This document shows positions 11,421 through 25,376 of a stretch of DNA of 64,000 nt, one piece after another (position 1 is the first letter of the stretch; the number at the start of each line of letters is the position of its first letter). The translations under genes and the position numbers were made by a program. The stretch covers positions 186,656 to 250,655 of the forward strand of contig VZRN01000251.1 in the NCBI GenBank assembly GCA_013397935.1, in the 5' to 3' direction. This DNA comes from Dasyornis broadbenti (lineage: Eukaryota; Chordata; Aves; Passeriformes; Dasyornithidae). The notes beneath the pieces were generated by a model. The model saw nothing but the letters and a program-made list of their open reading frames with translations, made no database searches and was not told where the DNA came from.

Positions 11421-14400
11421 AAGGGTGACCTTGCTAACACTGTTCTCCGTGGCTCTCGAGTCCTACGCCATGCGCAGCCGAGTGCAAGGAGAGTCTTGAA
11501 CAGAAGACAAAAGATGCTGAAATAACAATAGCGAAATTCGCGCTTCCCTTTCCATTTCAGTAGAGAGGAGAGAACCTTATGAAACATGTAAGTACATAAT
11601 GGGAGGGAGTTCAGCTCTGCTCCTCAGGTGTAGTAATTTACTGAATCATCAGTGAAACTGCAGCGCCTTTCCAATGTAAGGAAGAATTTCACCCCATGGA
11701 AGAGTTCTCAGAAAGAATTAATGTTCAGACCACTGACTATATTGAATATAAAGGAGTGGAATCAATCCATAGATGTGAAATAAAAATCACGTTTTGGGTA
11801 TACCTGTGTCTACCTTTTTGTACAGAGGTTTCACCTAAATAAGCCATAAACCCTGGAAAATTGACATCCCGATGCAGTGTGATGACTGCAGTGGGAATAT
11901 TCATTCACTCCAACCTGCCAGGGTTTGTGGTCAGCTTAGAAACCCAAGAGTGTTCTTTACGCAAAAACCTGAATGATCATTTTATTTAATTACTGTCAGC
12001 ATGGTCAGGGAGTAGTAAGAGCACAGGCAAAATCCAATCGTTTTAAGGACAGGTGGAATTACTACCAGCAGGACACATTTCAGAGGTTTATCTGCGTTGT
12101 TTTGTTCCCTTGTCAACGGTGCATGCCAGGACGAGTTTAAGAAGGACACAGATCTATAATAGCTTTCTTCATTGCCGTGCACACCTTTCATCCCATTGTA
12201 GTCATTGCTCTTTCATCTTTATAGGACAAAGACAGTCTTGTTTATGGAGGTTTTAATGAATTAGAGCAGCCACTCACTCTGTATATAATCAAACACAACA
12301 CCTGCTTTGAGACGTACAGTTTTCTATGACATTCAGGGAAAATTAGAAGATCTATTGTGGAACTGAATTTTTTTGGTGACTTTCTACAATGATCCCTTTT
12401 AAAACAGAGCTGAATTCCTAAATGCAGGCTGTAGTAAACTGTGTCCTACTTTTGTAAGAGATACTCTGTGGGCATTGCGTTTCACAGGTAGGCTTTTATT
12501 ACTGTACCAGAGCCATCACAATGAGGAAGTGTCACAGCATAATAAAGTTTCATTTTATCATGGAGGAAGCAAAAGCGAGGAAAGAAATAATACTTTTAAG
12601 TTTCAATCAACAAAAAATGTTAATTCCAGGCTTCCAAAGGCTAATCTACAGAAACACTTTTTTGCCTTATTCATATTCTTCATCCATCTAATTGTACAAC
12701 TTTAGAGAGAATAATATTTCAAAATAAAAAAGTGCATTGCAAGATTTCCCGGGCTACACAGTAAAAACCCCAACAATAACCCCTGCCCCACACTGATTTC
12801 TATGGAGATACTGTGAGTATTTATTCCAGAGAATTTCTGCTGGGTACTGGTAGCCAGGAACCAGAATACAGGTGCTCCGTTTTAGGGAGCTTGGTACTAA
12901 GCAAAGTTTTACTTACTGTAAAATCCTGACAACTAATTAGATTCAGATTTATAACCAGTTAATTTACAGGCTATGTTTTGTCTTAGCTTACACCTGTGCT
13001 AAGATGAATGGGGAATGGAGTTGTGTCAAGAGTGAAGTTATATGTAAATTGAAAGAGAATTTAGCCACAGTGGGCTGACTAAGTTAGCCAGTTAATTACC
13101 GGCTAATTTTGTAAAATTTATTACTATAATTTCAGCATTTAGAATTTCATTTCAGATCCCATCCCAGTACAGTTTATAAATGGATCCATTTTAGGAACTG
13201 AAAAAAATGCATTTTTTTGCACAAGTTTAATTTCAGGTTTATAAACAGCAACTAAGGAGTAAACATCCTCTAGATGACTTAGAGCTTCTCTTCTAAAAAT
13301 AATTGCGTTGTCCTTATGCTGGTAAACTTGCCTTGGTACACAGGCTTGCTTAGAATATTTTTAAAAGGGTCGGTCGGCACAAGTGATACGCAATTTGTTA
13401 ATTTGTCTCGTGGTTGATTATAAAATGAACAACATTGTTTAATCCTGGCAAAAAAAAAAAGCGGGGGGGAATTAGTCATTCTTGGAAGGAGCACTTGAAA
13501 GTGGCTTTTGTTAATATAAATCAAGAAGCTGAAGAGCCCCCAAGTTTCCTTTTATTTCATACCATCTGGCTATCCTTTTTGTTGACAAGTGTTTGGCATA
13601 GAGAACCATCTCTTTGCCCTTTAATAACAGGCTTTAACACTGTAGGGTATTAGAAAAAGATTCTATAACAGTTAAAAAATTTCCTTCAGGGAATACTTTA
13701 TAAAGTGAGCACGGGCTGCAGGCATTTGCAGCTGTAACCTGGCTTGTGTTAAAATTTGGAAGGGGCTGCCTTGCATTCCAGCTCACTACAGGCCTTCATT
13801 GGTGTACAGCCAAAGGTTAATATAGATGTCACACAGTTTTTCTTTGGAGAGCCTCAGATATAAGAGTACGCGTACAGCTGTGTTTTTAGTAACCCTTTCA
13901 TAATCACTTCTTTTAAACCTCATTTTCCTGCTTATATAAATCAAAGATTTTCAAGGATATTTGACCTGGATTTGAACTTATTTGATCTTCGCATATTTCC
14001 CACTTGAAACAAAGCAGATTAAAAGCTAGCCCCGGATGCCTGGTCCCGATCACATGGTTTGTCCATACATTAGGCCAAGCCCTTGGCTTTTTTTTCCTTC
14101 TCTGCCACCTAACGCTGTTAAAAACTCTCAAGCCTGAACAGGTACATCCCATAATTGTTTTGGGCAGTGTGGATATGTGCAGCACTTGGTGGTGTACTAC
14201 TGGCTAAGGCAGAAAGCATGCAGCAAAGTAAAGGTGTGAAGGACACTGACTGTGCAAGTGACCAGCTGGTATGCTTTGAATGCACAGACCCATCCCAGAG
14301 AGAATTTCATTAATTTTCGAATTTCCAGGTGAAAAGTGGCAGAGCAGGACAGGAACGATTTGCCTCTGCCGTGTGGGTGTGCTGGTAGCAGAGAAAGGAG

Positions 14401-14695
14401 CAGCCAAGGACAGACGTCCTTACGCGAGGAGAAGGACCTGGCAGTTGTCCCCACCCGCTCGCACGCGGCGGATTTATCCCGGAGCAGGGTCTTTCCTCCG
14501 TTCCCACACAGGCTGCCCTGGGGGGCAAACCCCCCTCTGTGAGCTGCGGTTTAGAAGCCAAAACACAAGGGCTTGTAAAGTGCTTTGAAGGAGACGAGCC
14601 TTGATGGCCAGGTCTTGTGATGCCGGTAACGGGAGCTGGGCACCAGTGGAGCGTGCAGGACCTGCTCCCGCCCGTGCCCCCGGTTGTGCCATGCC

Positions 14696-14726
14696 TGTGT
14701 GTCTGTGTGTGTGTGTGTGTGTGTGT
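14696..14726 (+). repeat. (TG)n microsatellite
   Basis: TG dinucleotides run from 14696 to 14726 with a single C interruption at 14703. It is a simple-sequence tract in intron 1, likely length-polymorphic. Reading through it in other frames produces meaningless Cys-Val or His-Thr runs. Confidence 0.97.
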
Positions 14727-14879
14727 CCCAGCACTCCCCCTGCAAAGCAGCTTTAATGGCCTCTGCACAGGCAGCACGAATCCAGGCGCTACATTCCCTG
14801 GAAATAAGCCTGAAACACATTTTCGGGTCGGCGGGGAGAGACGTGTGAGAGAAGGTTACACAAGCGGTTGGAAACATTA

Positions 14880-15300
14880 ATTTTAAAAAAGATTATAACT
14901 ATTAAAGCCCAGTCAGAGCTGTTGACAGGCTCCTTTTAAATAGGACACTGTGATGTTTTAGTTTAATACATTCTGGCAGTGTCACCGGGGTTAAGGCTAA
15001 TACTGGGATGTGTGGATCCTGTCATGTTATTGTCAGGAGGAATGCAGGGATTAGGTTTGAGAGTGGCGGTGGGTGAGTGGTGCAGCTGTGTACACTTATT
15101 ATAAAAGATTTAAGTCCCACTGGTAAAATCAATATATTAAATTGCAAGAGCCCCTGTTTTTAATTAGTTTAAATCAAATATACGGTTAGTGCCATTAGGG
15201 CTTCTATCCTTGAACCAAGTGAGGAAATGCTAATATTTATATGGAAACTGTTAATTTGTGGTTAAAATGATAACACGTTTAGTTTTATGCCTCTAAATTG
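14880..15300. promoter_or_regulatory. Candidate conserved non-coding element, intron 1
   Basis: AT-rich unique sequence with TGACAG (14924 region) and related TGTCAG words that fit TALE-class (MEIS/TGIF) sites, and with TTAATTAG and AAATCAAAT words further on. Composition changes abruptly from the preceding GC-rich microsatellite region. Conservation is inferred from texture only. Confidence 0.3.
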
Positions 15301-15549
15301 TCCAAGCTGGATGAATACCAGTGAGAAATTGCAAGGATGGATGAAGTCATCTGAGCAAGAACACAAGTAAGCAAATTTTGATAGCATGCCAGATAAAGAC
15401 TACCTGTTGATTTGCAGCATTAAGAGACCGTGATATTTTAAACCCTTTCCAGTCCTCCTCTCTAGGGCCTACTTCAAAGTACTTGTATGAATTAACTACA
15501 TATATATTAGAAATACGTACCTTTACTCTATATAAATAAAATATGCTAT

Positions 15550-15562
15550 TATATATATATAT
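15550..15562. repeat. Short (TA)n tract
   Basis: Thirteen bases of alternating T and A within an AT-rich stretch of intron 1. No further structure is seen. Confidence 0.8.
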
Positions 15563-15644
15563 TTCTTCTCTAAATGGAAGAGACTTCTAAAGAAATGAGA
15601 GAGCTGTTTAAATCAGTTTCAGGACGAAGATTTTCCTTTACAAC

Positions 15645-15725
15645 TGTTTGAAATAAATGGGACTGCACACAAGGACTAATCACATGGATAAAGTTCTGCA
15701 CATGCTTAAGTTTGGAAAAATGGAA
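15645..15725. repeat. Ancient amniote interspersed-repeat remnant
   Basis: The sequence 'aatgggactgcacaca', then 'aatcacatggataaagtt', then 'gcacatgcttaagttt' follows the order of a motif I know as very abundant in turtle and crocodile genomes (TGGGACTACTCACATG, then AGTAAAGTTA, then GCATGTGCTTAAGTG). I do not know its library name with confidence. The copy is degraded, consistent with an insertion older than birds. Confidence 0.5.
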
Positions 15726-15797
15726 ACCCCAGAGAAAATTCTTGGCTAAGTCTTCATTGGTGTAAATTGTCAAATTTCTACTGAAGCTGGCCCTGTG

Positions 15798-15893
15798 GTC
15801 TCATTTATACAACTCTACGTCCAAAGCAATTCCCATAAACTCCCTCTTGATTTACACGAGCACCACTGAGAGCAGAATTGGGCCAAAGCAGTG
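15798..15893. repeat. Ancient amniote interspersed-repeat remnant
   Basis: A second motif of the same style: 'tcatttatacaactctac', 'aactccctcttgatttacac', then 'cactgagagcagaattggg'. It parallels a common reptile repeat text of the form ATACAAGTGTAACTCC, CTCCTGATTTACACC, then CTGAGAGCAGAATTTGGCC. Together with the preceding copy it may represent one insertion split by drift. Confidence 0.5.
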
Positions 15894-16247
15894 CCCCTGT
15901 GTTGAAATAATGAGCAGGCAGTAGTTTCTGCTAGAGCTTCACAGAGTTTTCTCTCCTAATCTTGAAATTGTTTCTGAGGGAAGTTTCCTTTGCTGCAAAC
16001 AATCAAAACATGAACCAGCTCCTATTAGTCACTGCTTATCGTTATTAGCCCGATCCGTGTTGTTGAACTACAGCTGAATTCCCATCCTTGCAACAAACAG
16101 GATCTAGCAAATAATGTTTGACAAAAATGTGAAACTGATATTTCTTAATACAAGACATATTTCATACGGAGAAACTTCAGCGCTGAAAGATTCCTGGTAT
16201 CAAAATATCTGAATCATAGTACAAATAAACAGCGCCTTGTAAAGACG

Positions 16248-16312
16248 GCGGGGCCAAATTCCGTGCTGGAGTAATTCCACCGAAGTCAGTGGAATTGTGC
16301 CAGGAGATAAAC
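16248..16312. repeat. Ancient amniote interspersed-repeat remnant
   Basis: 'ggggccaaattccgtgctgg' followed by 'agtaattccaccgaagtcag' and 'tggaattgtgcc'. The GGCCAAATTC start and the inverted pair of 'gaattccac' type words around GAAGTCAGTGG match the self-complementary reptile repeat theme noted at 15.8 kb. Confidence 0.5.
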
Positions 16313-16379
16313 TGCCATCTAGATTTTTTTTGGTGTCGAAGACTTTGTCAGTAAAAAGCTTTGCTACAAAAACAGGTTG

Positions 16380-16760
16380 CAGGTAGCAAAGTTCGAACCG
16401 ATTCTAATTCAGAAAGCCCTTTTGGAGATCCTTGTTTTATTGATAAGGACTACAAAGTTCGCTGAGTTCCATTATTTAAATGTAAATATATCTGACGTAC
16501 AGCAGGTAACATAAAAGCCATTATGGGTGTGATCCCCACCACGCTGTGCCTTACCCCTTCTTTTAAACATTTGTGTCATCTACATCTCGAAATCAGTGAA
16601 AATCCTTCAGTGATCCGGACTGAGTGGATTGAATTAATGACAACTCTGAGACTACAAGTTTTAGTGTAATTGCTTTATTGTTTTGGAACCGAGATGCTTA
16701 CAATCCAGTTCCTGTGCAAACATGTTTAACGTGTGTTAATGTGTTTCAAAACCAGACCCT
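16380..16760. promoter_or_regulatory. Candidate conserved non-coding element, intron 1
   Basis: A long unique AT-rich block containing TTGATAAGGAC, a CRE-like TGACGTAC (near 16492), GGATTGAATTAATGAC and ATTGCTTTATTG words, without simple repeats. Vertebrate developmental enhancers often read this way. No alignment is available, so the call is a texture judgement. Confidence 0.3.
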
Positions 16761-19700
16761 CTCCGCAAAAATCCTGCTTTTCATTAATTGACATCAGTAG
16801 CATGGTACAGTATTTCAAAGCACTGGCCAAATATAAACTGTGTTTCTAATTTCCTTACTTTCCTGTGTTTGGAATGCCAATGTTAATTTGTTCCCATGGA
16901 AGAGTGAGAGCTGCCAACCACAGTTTTATAGAAATGGCTTTACAGTGCAGGGCTGCCAACATTAAATGATACTTAGGAATTTTCATGACATTTTGTATTT
17001 AATGCTCTGTGTGTGTGAGAGAAATTGAGGGAGATGTATGGGGTATTGAACAGCAAAAGCTCTGAGGATCAAGGCAAATGTTTGAAGAAATTTATCCTTT
17101 GAGGAACTGTTTTTTAATGTTTCTTCTCATTTAAGATTTTTTAATAATCTCTCAGATATTACATAGCATATTCCCTGTGACTAGAAAAAAGCTATTTTGC
17201 AGGAAACTTTGTCGCTAACGATCCAAACAATTCCCCCCCCCAATAATTTTAGTTATTTATTAATAGGTGAACAGATGGACTTTAGTTTATGTTGTTCCTC
17301 TGATCATTCTAAACTAGATTGTAAGAATGTGATATCACTGAGCATGAGAAAATGTAAAAGCAAAAAGAGCTGCCACAACTAAGGAACAGGGGAATTAACT
17401 GATTTTGGTTAAACTGCCAACAGGTAATTTTTCTTCAGAAGAATAGGAGCAGCTAGATAAAATCATTTGCTTTTCTTAAAGAAAATCAAGCATAATCATA
17501 GTTTCTTTAGTGGTTAACTCTGCCTTTGTACATAAAACAAATGTGAAGTTCCCTTTAAACAAAGTTTATTTTAAACTGATGATGGTAAAAACAAAGTCTG
17601 TTTATGTATTTCTCCTTTTATTCCTGGAAGATATTCAAAATACAAATTGTTCGTGTTTCAGTAGATTCCTCTTAATGAGCGCTATGGTTTATCTCTCCAT
17701 TTCCCCAGTTTATTGGAACAGGTGCAGTGTCTGCCATCCGTGCCAGCCCCGTGCTATACCAACAAACAAAGTGTTGTTTTGGTTCACTGGCTTTAAAAGT
17801 CTCCTGAGAGTAAAGAAATGAAAGAGAAAGAATTTAGAAAGTGCCTAGTGAAGGAAAGGCACTCCGAGTAATGTGCTTTGTCACTCAAGTCTTCCCGTAA
17901 ATTACCTTCAACTATTTCTAAACTGTTTGAAAAATATTATCCGTGGAGGATTAAGTTTCTGTTGCATCTCGGAGGTCCCACACTATTCTTTATCATCTTT
18001 ATCCTACCACAGTAGCTTCCAAGTCAGAGTCTTTTGTTGTCAAGTTGAATTAAATTTTACAGCAGTAAAAACTCTTTTCTCCTTCTCTTAAAGTGGAAAA
18101 ACAGTGAATTTTCTTTATTTTTTTCCAGTGTTTCTGCTTCCACCTCGTTTAAGAGATACTGCAAATAGCCATCCAAGTTTAAACAAGATTATGTTGTAAT
18201 TTGACAGACAAACTCGTAATTATTTAAGGGCTAAACCAACAACAACAACCCTTTCAGGTTCATTTTGACAGTGTTTATCCAGTGTATCTGGAAAGGCTTA
18301 CAATTAAAGTGCCTGAAGGGTGGGGATGAGATTTTTCAGCATGCAGTCAGTGCTATCGGGTCCACCTGGCCTGGGAAACTATGCAGGCTTTGTAGCAGAG
18401 AAAATCCTTTAACTTAGATCTTCATGGCAAGCTCTTAAAAGCTACCTCTAAAAAAAGGGGGAAAAAAAAGAAAAAACGGAGGAAAAGGAGGGGAGAGGGA
18501 AGGTGCAGCTTCCCCCTAAGCAATAATTAAAACGAGCAAGAGCCCTTGAGGCTCTCGGTGCTGGGGGATCACGGTGGCGCTGCTGGTTCCGTGATCTCGC
18601 AGAGCATCGCTCCGTGAGGTTCTCCCTGTTGTGCACAACTGCCTTGCAGATGAGCGCAGAGTTTCCCCTCGTCCTGCTGCCGCCTCCCAGCGCGGTGCTG
18701 GGCTGAATCACACCTCCACCAGCGCCACTGATGTCACCCGCAATATCCTCAGCTGGAGCAGCCTGGCCCCAGGCCACCCCAGCGGTGAAGTCACCACCCC
18801 TGACACATCCGAGGAGCTGGCACAGCGTCCTGTGCCCAGCCTGGGGGGCTGTAAATCAGGCTGGGCTTGGACTCTGTCCCTGGAGCCCCTGGGCCAAATC
18901 CTGCTCCAGCCACCGCCTCGCCTTGGCACTGGCGGGGCTGCCTCGGCTTCACCGATTGTTCTCCCCACAGCACAGTGGCTGTAAAACTTTTGAAAAGAGA
19001 CCAGAAGAGCTCTGGGAGAAGTACTAAAAATGCTCATAAAATAATACAGTGTCAGTAGTTGGGAGTTATAATTCTGATGGAGAGAGGAGTTTCTTTCTGA
19101 GTGAGGACTGGGAATAGGGCTGGTCATATTTCTCTGCTTCTGTACCTGGAACACCCATTGACTGCAGTGGCTTTCCCAGAAGGGAAGGCAAGTTCAGGTC
19201 TGTCATTTAAATGGCAGAGTAAAAATTACTGCAATTTAGAAATTCCGAATTCTGGTTCTTACAATTGAGTACTGTTCTCGTGTATCCATATTTTAATAAT
19301 TTATTTACATAAGCAAATTATCTGTAATGCCATGAGTGATCACTAACCGCAGTCCATTCCTAATTGTATTTGTTCTGTCCACATGCTCAAAGCTAGCAAG
19401 CTGCTCTTCCCCTGGTTCTCAAGGTTAGAACTTGTTGCTTACATCAGTAAAAACATTCTGAACAATTTAATCTTGCTACTTTTATTTGTTTATTACTCTG
19501 AAGTCATTATAATCCCACAGGGACTTTTTAGATGTTAATAAAGAATACTGCACATCACTTTTCCTGAAGCATGTGTGGCACTATAAACATCATGCTGAGT
19601 TTAAGTTCCCCTTTCTGACGGTATCCTTAAAACATCCAGCGTTTGTTAAGAGAATAGAGGGGAACTTTTTTCTTTTCTTCTTAACAAAAAGAAATAAAAG

Positions 19701-22159
19701 GGGGGGAAATAAAGAAGTAACTTTAGCCTCGCAATCTGCTAGCTACATAAAGCAGTAAATGTTCAGTTGAGGCAGGGGAAAACCAGAACTGCAAGAGACT
19801 GGTTGTTTCCTTTTGGAGGAAATAATAAATGTGCCCACTTGTATTTTAACAACATTACTACTGGGCCCCCTAATTACACAAATATACTTGTAATAAACTG
19901 CAGAAGAGAAGAACTGAAAAAGAATCATTCAGCACGGATCTTTCTCCTCAGCTCAAAAAGGAACTTTTGGGTAACTACTCTTAAATCTTGGCCCAGATCA
20001 GGAGATGAAGATATTTCAGCACTATGTGATGAATCATTTGTCTCCTGAGACAGGTGAAAAGGAGAAGCAAATCAGAGATGCGGTGTAAAGCTTCTCTCAT
20101 TGGTGTGGACACAACTTTGACCTCTGAATACAAGAGTTCCTGCAATCCATGGCATGCACTGAAATCAAGCTACCAGAATATTAGAGCCCATATCCATGGA
20201 AATCTCTTACCATTATGCCACATTAAAGCCTGACAAAGGGAATACAGAAACACACCAAAGATTCCAGAATGATGCATTCAAGCAAACCCCAAATATTTCT
20301 GTAGCAAACAGTAACTGTCACTTTGCTCATTAGCCCACAGCTGTGAGATGAGAGCTGCTTCACAGAAAGTACCGCAGAGGAGGGGGATAAATCAAAGCCA
20401 GTGTGTCTGATCCACTGAAATCTTTCCTCCCCGGGCTGGCAATTGTGATCCAACAATTGAGCAGTGACTGGTAGGCAGGAGCCCGAGCTGGAGGAGAGTG
20501 CTCTGTGCTCCTGCTCCTCCAGAGACGCTTTCACAAACCCCACGCGCTCCTTTCTGTGCTATTTTCACCAGTTGCAGCAACAGGACGTGAGCTGCCTTCC
20601 CTCCGTCCTCGCCAGACCCCTGCGAGGACACCAGGGCCCATTTCAACAGCTGATCTTTTACCCCAGAACTGCAATTGCAAAACTGCGTTTGAAGACACAC
20701 AAAAACCAAAACAAAGCAGAAAATGCTGTTGTTAGGGGCTGACTCAGGAGGCCCGGATGGCCCAGCCCTAGTGAGAGGCTCAGAGTCAGGAATCCAGCAG
20801 GGCTATGGTATGCAGGGCTAGGTGCTGCTGATGTCACTGATGGGCTTATCTTGTACCAAAAGAAAATTCCTTTTGTATAATAGAGCTTGTGGGTGGGAAT
20901 TAAACTGCAAATAAATCTTTGCCTCACCTTCAGCTGCCGTTATGCCTGGGGCATGGGCCACCAACGTTTAAAGTGTAAAGGGGACTGACACATGCATATG
21001 CTCTATCCATGAATATATACGCGTTTATCTTCCTGAGGACATTCCTGAAATAACAGTTTAAACTTGCCATCACTCTGAGACACTAACATTTTACATCTGC
21101 CAACAGGATTAAACGTGGATGTCAGCAACTCGCAGGTCTCTAATATTCATAGCTCTCAGGGCTGTGTAGAGTTAATAAAAGAATAAACGGCTGCCTGCCT
21201 ATTTCTCAATAAAATAAATGTGTTGCACGGCAAATATTCCTAGAAAGCAAAAAGCTCTTCCTGTGCATATGTGATGTCCCACCACAGGCTAAAGGACAGC
21301 GAGAGGACGTGTGGTGCTGGCAGGGAGGGTCATTCCAGGCAGTGACCTCCTCTCCAGGTCCCGTGTCCCAAACCCAGTGCCCCACCTGAGCTCGGCTCTC
21401 TTGGCAGCTCGGAGGAAACATGATGATCTCCAAGAAAAATGTGAACTCGGTCACGAAGTCGCACTTGCATGAGGAAGGGCACTCCGCAGTGTCTTTGTAA
21501 GCAGTAACCGAAGTTTCTAATGGTTGTTTTCCAAAACATCCCTCCAAATATTTAATTTCTGTATAATAATTATAATCTGTGTTAATACCACTGGACCTCC
21601 CACATGCAGAACACCTGAGAAATAGGCAATGGTTGTCGCAGCCCGGGAGCAAGGAGAGCACTGCTCCAGCAGGGATTTCCCCTCTGGGGCAGCAGGACCT
21701 TTCCCCTCAAGAGTTCGTTGTCCCCTAATCTCCCAGCTGTTGCCTGGCCCAGAGCTGCAGATGTCTGTGAGTGCACAGACAAGCTCAGAAGGCCCAGCTG
21801 CTCGTGGTCTTGGGGCACAGCTCGGTGTATACATTCCACGTTGAGATTTTGCTGATCGCAATCAAAGGCTCAGATCCTTATCTGATGGCCGCGTGCCTGA
21901 TACTGGCTGCTTATTTTGTAATATCCCACAAACTGCTCTCTCAACAAAACCAGAATCTGGGATTTCAGCTGAGAAATCCAGCAAGTCGTATGGGTTCAAA
22001 CCTGGGAAACTGGTTTTTAATTATTTTCCTTTTATCCCAGTAAACCACACGAAAGGCTGGATTCCCTGCGATTCCTGCCGTGTTCCTCCCAGGGAGCCTG
22101 TGCAGGTGTAGGCCCGCGCTCCTGCAGTATTTGGGGGGATGCTGGAGTTGTTGTGGCAA

Positions 22160-22245
22160 TACGATATTAAAGGAGGATTAATTAGATTTATGCTATTTAT
22201 TTGGGCAGCTGTTCAGTAGATGAAAGGAAGTCTAATGCAAATGAA
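22160..22245. promoter_or_regulatory. Octamer motif in AT-rich block, intron 1
   Basis: A perfect POU octamer ATGCAAAT lies at 22235-22242, about 60 bases after a GGATTAATTAGATTT homeodomain-type word. Both sit in an AT-rich island within GC-richer sequence. A single octamer is expected by chance about once per 33 kb counting both strands, so this is only suggestive. Confidence 0.25.
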
Positions 22246-25200
22246 ATGAATGAGCCTTCAGAGGCCAATGTCCAGTCACTTCTCCTTTCCTGTCCCTCAG
22301 CACAGCCGGTGCAGAAATGGGCACATTCCTTTGGCAAAAACGAGGCATTTGAAGATTCCATCAGCTGAACTTTCTCTTTCAAGTGTTGCCAGTAGATGCA
22401 CAATATATACATGTGCTTTTAAAAGACTTTTATTTTGAACTCAAGATGTGAATCTATGGCATTAAGAAAAGCAGAACAATCCTTTATTTAGCTGCACCTG
22501 CACCTTAATGCCTAATGAGTTTAGTCTGATGGAATCCAGACCTCAGGAAGGATTATAAATTCTCATTTGATTTCATTTACTTCTGAAATACCTTAAACCA
22601 GCTGTGCCAGTCCAGAATCCAGTCCTTCTTTCTCTATCAGTTTTGCAAGTGTTGTTGAATCTTTTGCTGTCTTAAGTAACTTTATGTGATATAATGATAC
22701 AGCAGTAGAAATAAGAAACAGAGCAGCTTGAAAAAAAATCATGCAGTAGAAGATAATTAGCATATAAGCTTAAAAACATCAGATTATGAGCACAACTTTC
22801 ATAAAGTTCTTTTGGCTGTGGAAGGAAGATTTGGACCTTGCTCTCCAGGCTCCAGAGCTACCTTTAGCCATTTCTGTCTGTTTTGTATAAACACATCAGA
22901 GATGCTCAGGCAGTGACCTTCCCAAGATTTGACTCAGGCTGTTTATTATGAGCAGTATCTAATTTATCAAATACATTTAAAGACATCACTTTGTCCCAGT
23001 GTAGGTACTGGAATGCGAGGGCAAAGTTTGATCCTGTTGCATCTCTGCATGATCAAATCATTGCATTGAAGAGTTACTAGAACATGGTTTGTTTTTAATT
23101 TGCATGCGCTCTGCTCATGCCTCTTGCAGACAGATCGAGGTGCCTGTGCTCCCAGCAGGCTCCAGTCTTCCTGCAGAGATGCTTTGTCCTTCCCTTGAGA
23201 GTTTTTTCCCCATTTTAGGTTTGCCTGTAGCAATCTCTCACACAACCTCCTATCTCCCCATGCTGAATACACATTATTTCTGACCAGATCTGCTCAGCCA
23301 CTTGTCTTTCCTTCCTTGGGCCTGGGGCTGTGTTTCCATTTGCTCAGTGCTGTGTGTACAAGCAGTCAGGGCAGGCTTCTGGTTTTTGCATCAGGGAATT
23401 TTTGAGACCTTCTCAGTCTCAAAGCAGGTTGCAGGAAGCACCTTGGGCCCCATTTCTCAAGTGGTTGGACTGGGGGATTATTTCTCTCACTGAACCTTAT
23501 TGCCACTTAACTTTTCTCCCTCTTTGTGCTCTGCAACCTCGTTCCCCTTGAGACACCCATCACCCTGCTTTCTGCTCCTCCAGACCTGCCTTTTCCTGAG
23601 CTGTGGCCGCCACCTTGCTCTGATCCTCATGATTCCTCCTCACACTGCCACTATCTCCGTGACCCTTGGATGCACTGGCAAAATGTGTGGCTTGGAATTC
23701 ACACCTAACGCTGGCACAGCTTCCCTGGGAAGCTGGCCTCGCCAGATCCAGCTGTCTGACTCCACAGCACCAGGGAAACAGCCTTGCTGTCCCCTGAATT
23801 ACAAAGATTGTAAAATAACAATCATCTCTGCTCAAAGGGGGAAAAGAAAAATGTACTCCTGCATCTTCACATACCTCCCACAGCTGCATCCAGAGGATTT
23901 AGGGCTTAGAGATGTATTGGGCAGCAGCGTGCCTCTGCTCTCAGGCTGTGTCATTCCATGCTGTGCAGACAGAGAAAAGAAAGCAGGAGCAGCGATGAGC
24001 TTCTGCCTGTCGTTTTGCTCACTGCTCAGTTTGACTACAGGGACATTTCCAGAGCAGGGTATGGAGAGGAGGCTGCCTTTGGGGGGCTGCCCACCCACCT
24101 GAGCCTGCCCTGCACACCCGGGGTCCCTGCAGGGAGCTGTGGGGAGCCCCCAGCTTGGAGCTGCTGCCCAGGTGCTTCCCATGGTTCAGGTACACAGAGA
24201 GACACAGCAGTGCTGCTCTGTCAGGGGTAAATACCAACCTCAGTCAATGCTGCTCCCGGTGTCAGCACAAGAGCTTGAGACATCCGTGATGGCCACAACA
24301 CCCCCTGGTTGGGGGGGACACAGGAGGAGCCACGTTTTGAAGCATAACCACAGACCCCAGCTTGCCCCTCCGGAAAAACGGGATCCCACAAGGAGCTGGG
24401 GAATGGGAGAGCTGCTGGGGCAGATCCCCAGGTCAGCACTGGCCTCGGGGAACCCTTTGCTGTGAGAGGAGGAAGAGAAACCTGATTTGAGAGTCTTGTG
24501 AGGGAGGCTTTGCAGGAGATTTCCGTGTAGTGAATTCCTGGAAGATGAAGATAGAAATAGAAGGAATCTGTCAAAAGGAACAACTTCATGAACTCCCATT
24601 TTTTTTCTTTTCTCTGTCTCCCCCCCAGTTCTCCATTCCCTCACACCACTCAAATCCCACAGCAATCCTCAGTGCATTACAGCAGCTGCAGATGGATTGC
24701 AGCTCCATGTGCTGCCGTGTTTCACGTGACAGGGCTGTGAGTAGGGTATTCTGGAGAAACACAACTCTTCCCTGCTTATTTAACTTTGCTTTCCCCAGAT
24801 ACACGCACAGACACAGCAAACAGCAGCAGGAGTCACACCACCATCAGTCTGTTTACTATTAGGAGAGTTTCGTGTTCGCAGAGCAGTCCCACGTGTCAAT
24901 TTTTCACAATACTTTTCATCTCGTCTGGCTCTGCTTTCAGCAGAGAAACCACAGCGTAAGCGGGTACCCATCAGGGCACACTCAGGGAAGAAAATGGATT
25001 ACCTGTGCATAACCTGCCCAGATCTTTCATGGATGTTCTGTAATAAGAAATGGTTTTACCATCCAGCATTGCCTGAAAGTGTCTGCAGAGAAATCCCGGC
25101 AGGGAATGTCTCCAAGTTCAGGAGGCAGCATGCACGGCTCTCTCTGTCCTTTCCTTCCCAATGACTGTTTTTCCTCCTTTGCCATCTGCGTACTAAGGAA

Positions 25201-25376
25201 CTATAACTTGAGAGACTCCTGGGTGACACATGGGGCGAGAGGATGTGGTGACACACAGCATCCTCTGGTCCCCACACCACATTCCCTGGTGGCACGGGGC
25301 TCCGAGGGAAGCAGGTGGCTCCTGCACTGTGTCAGAGCCCTGCCTGACGTGGGCACAACATTAACCCCAACACTGG

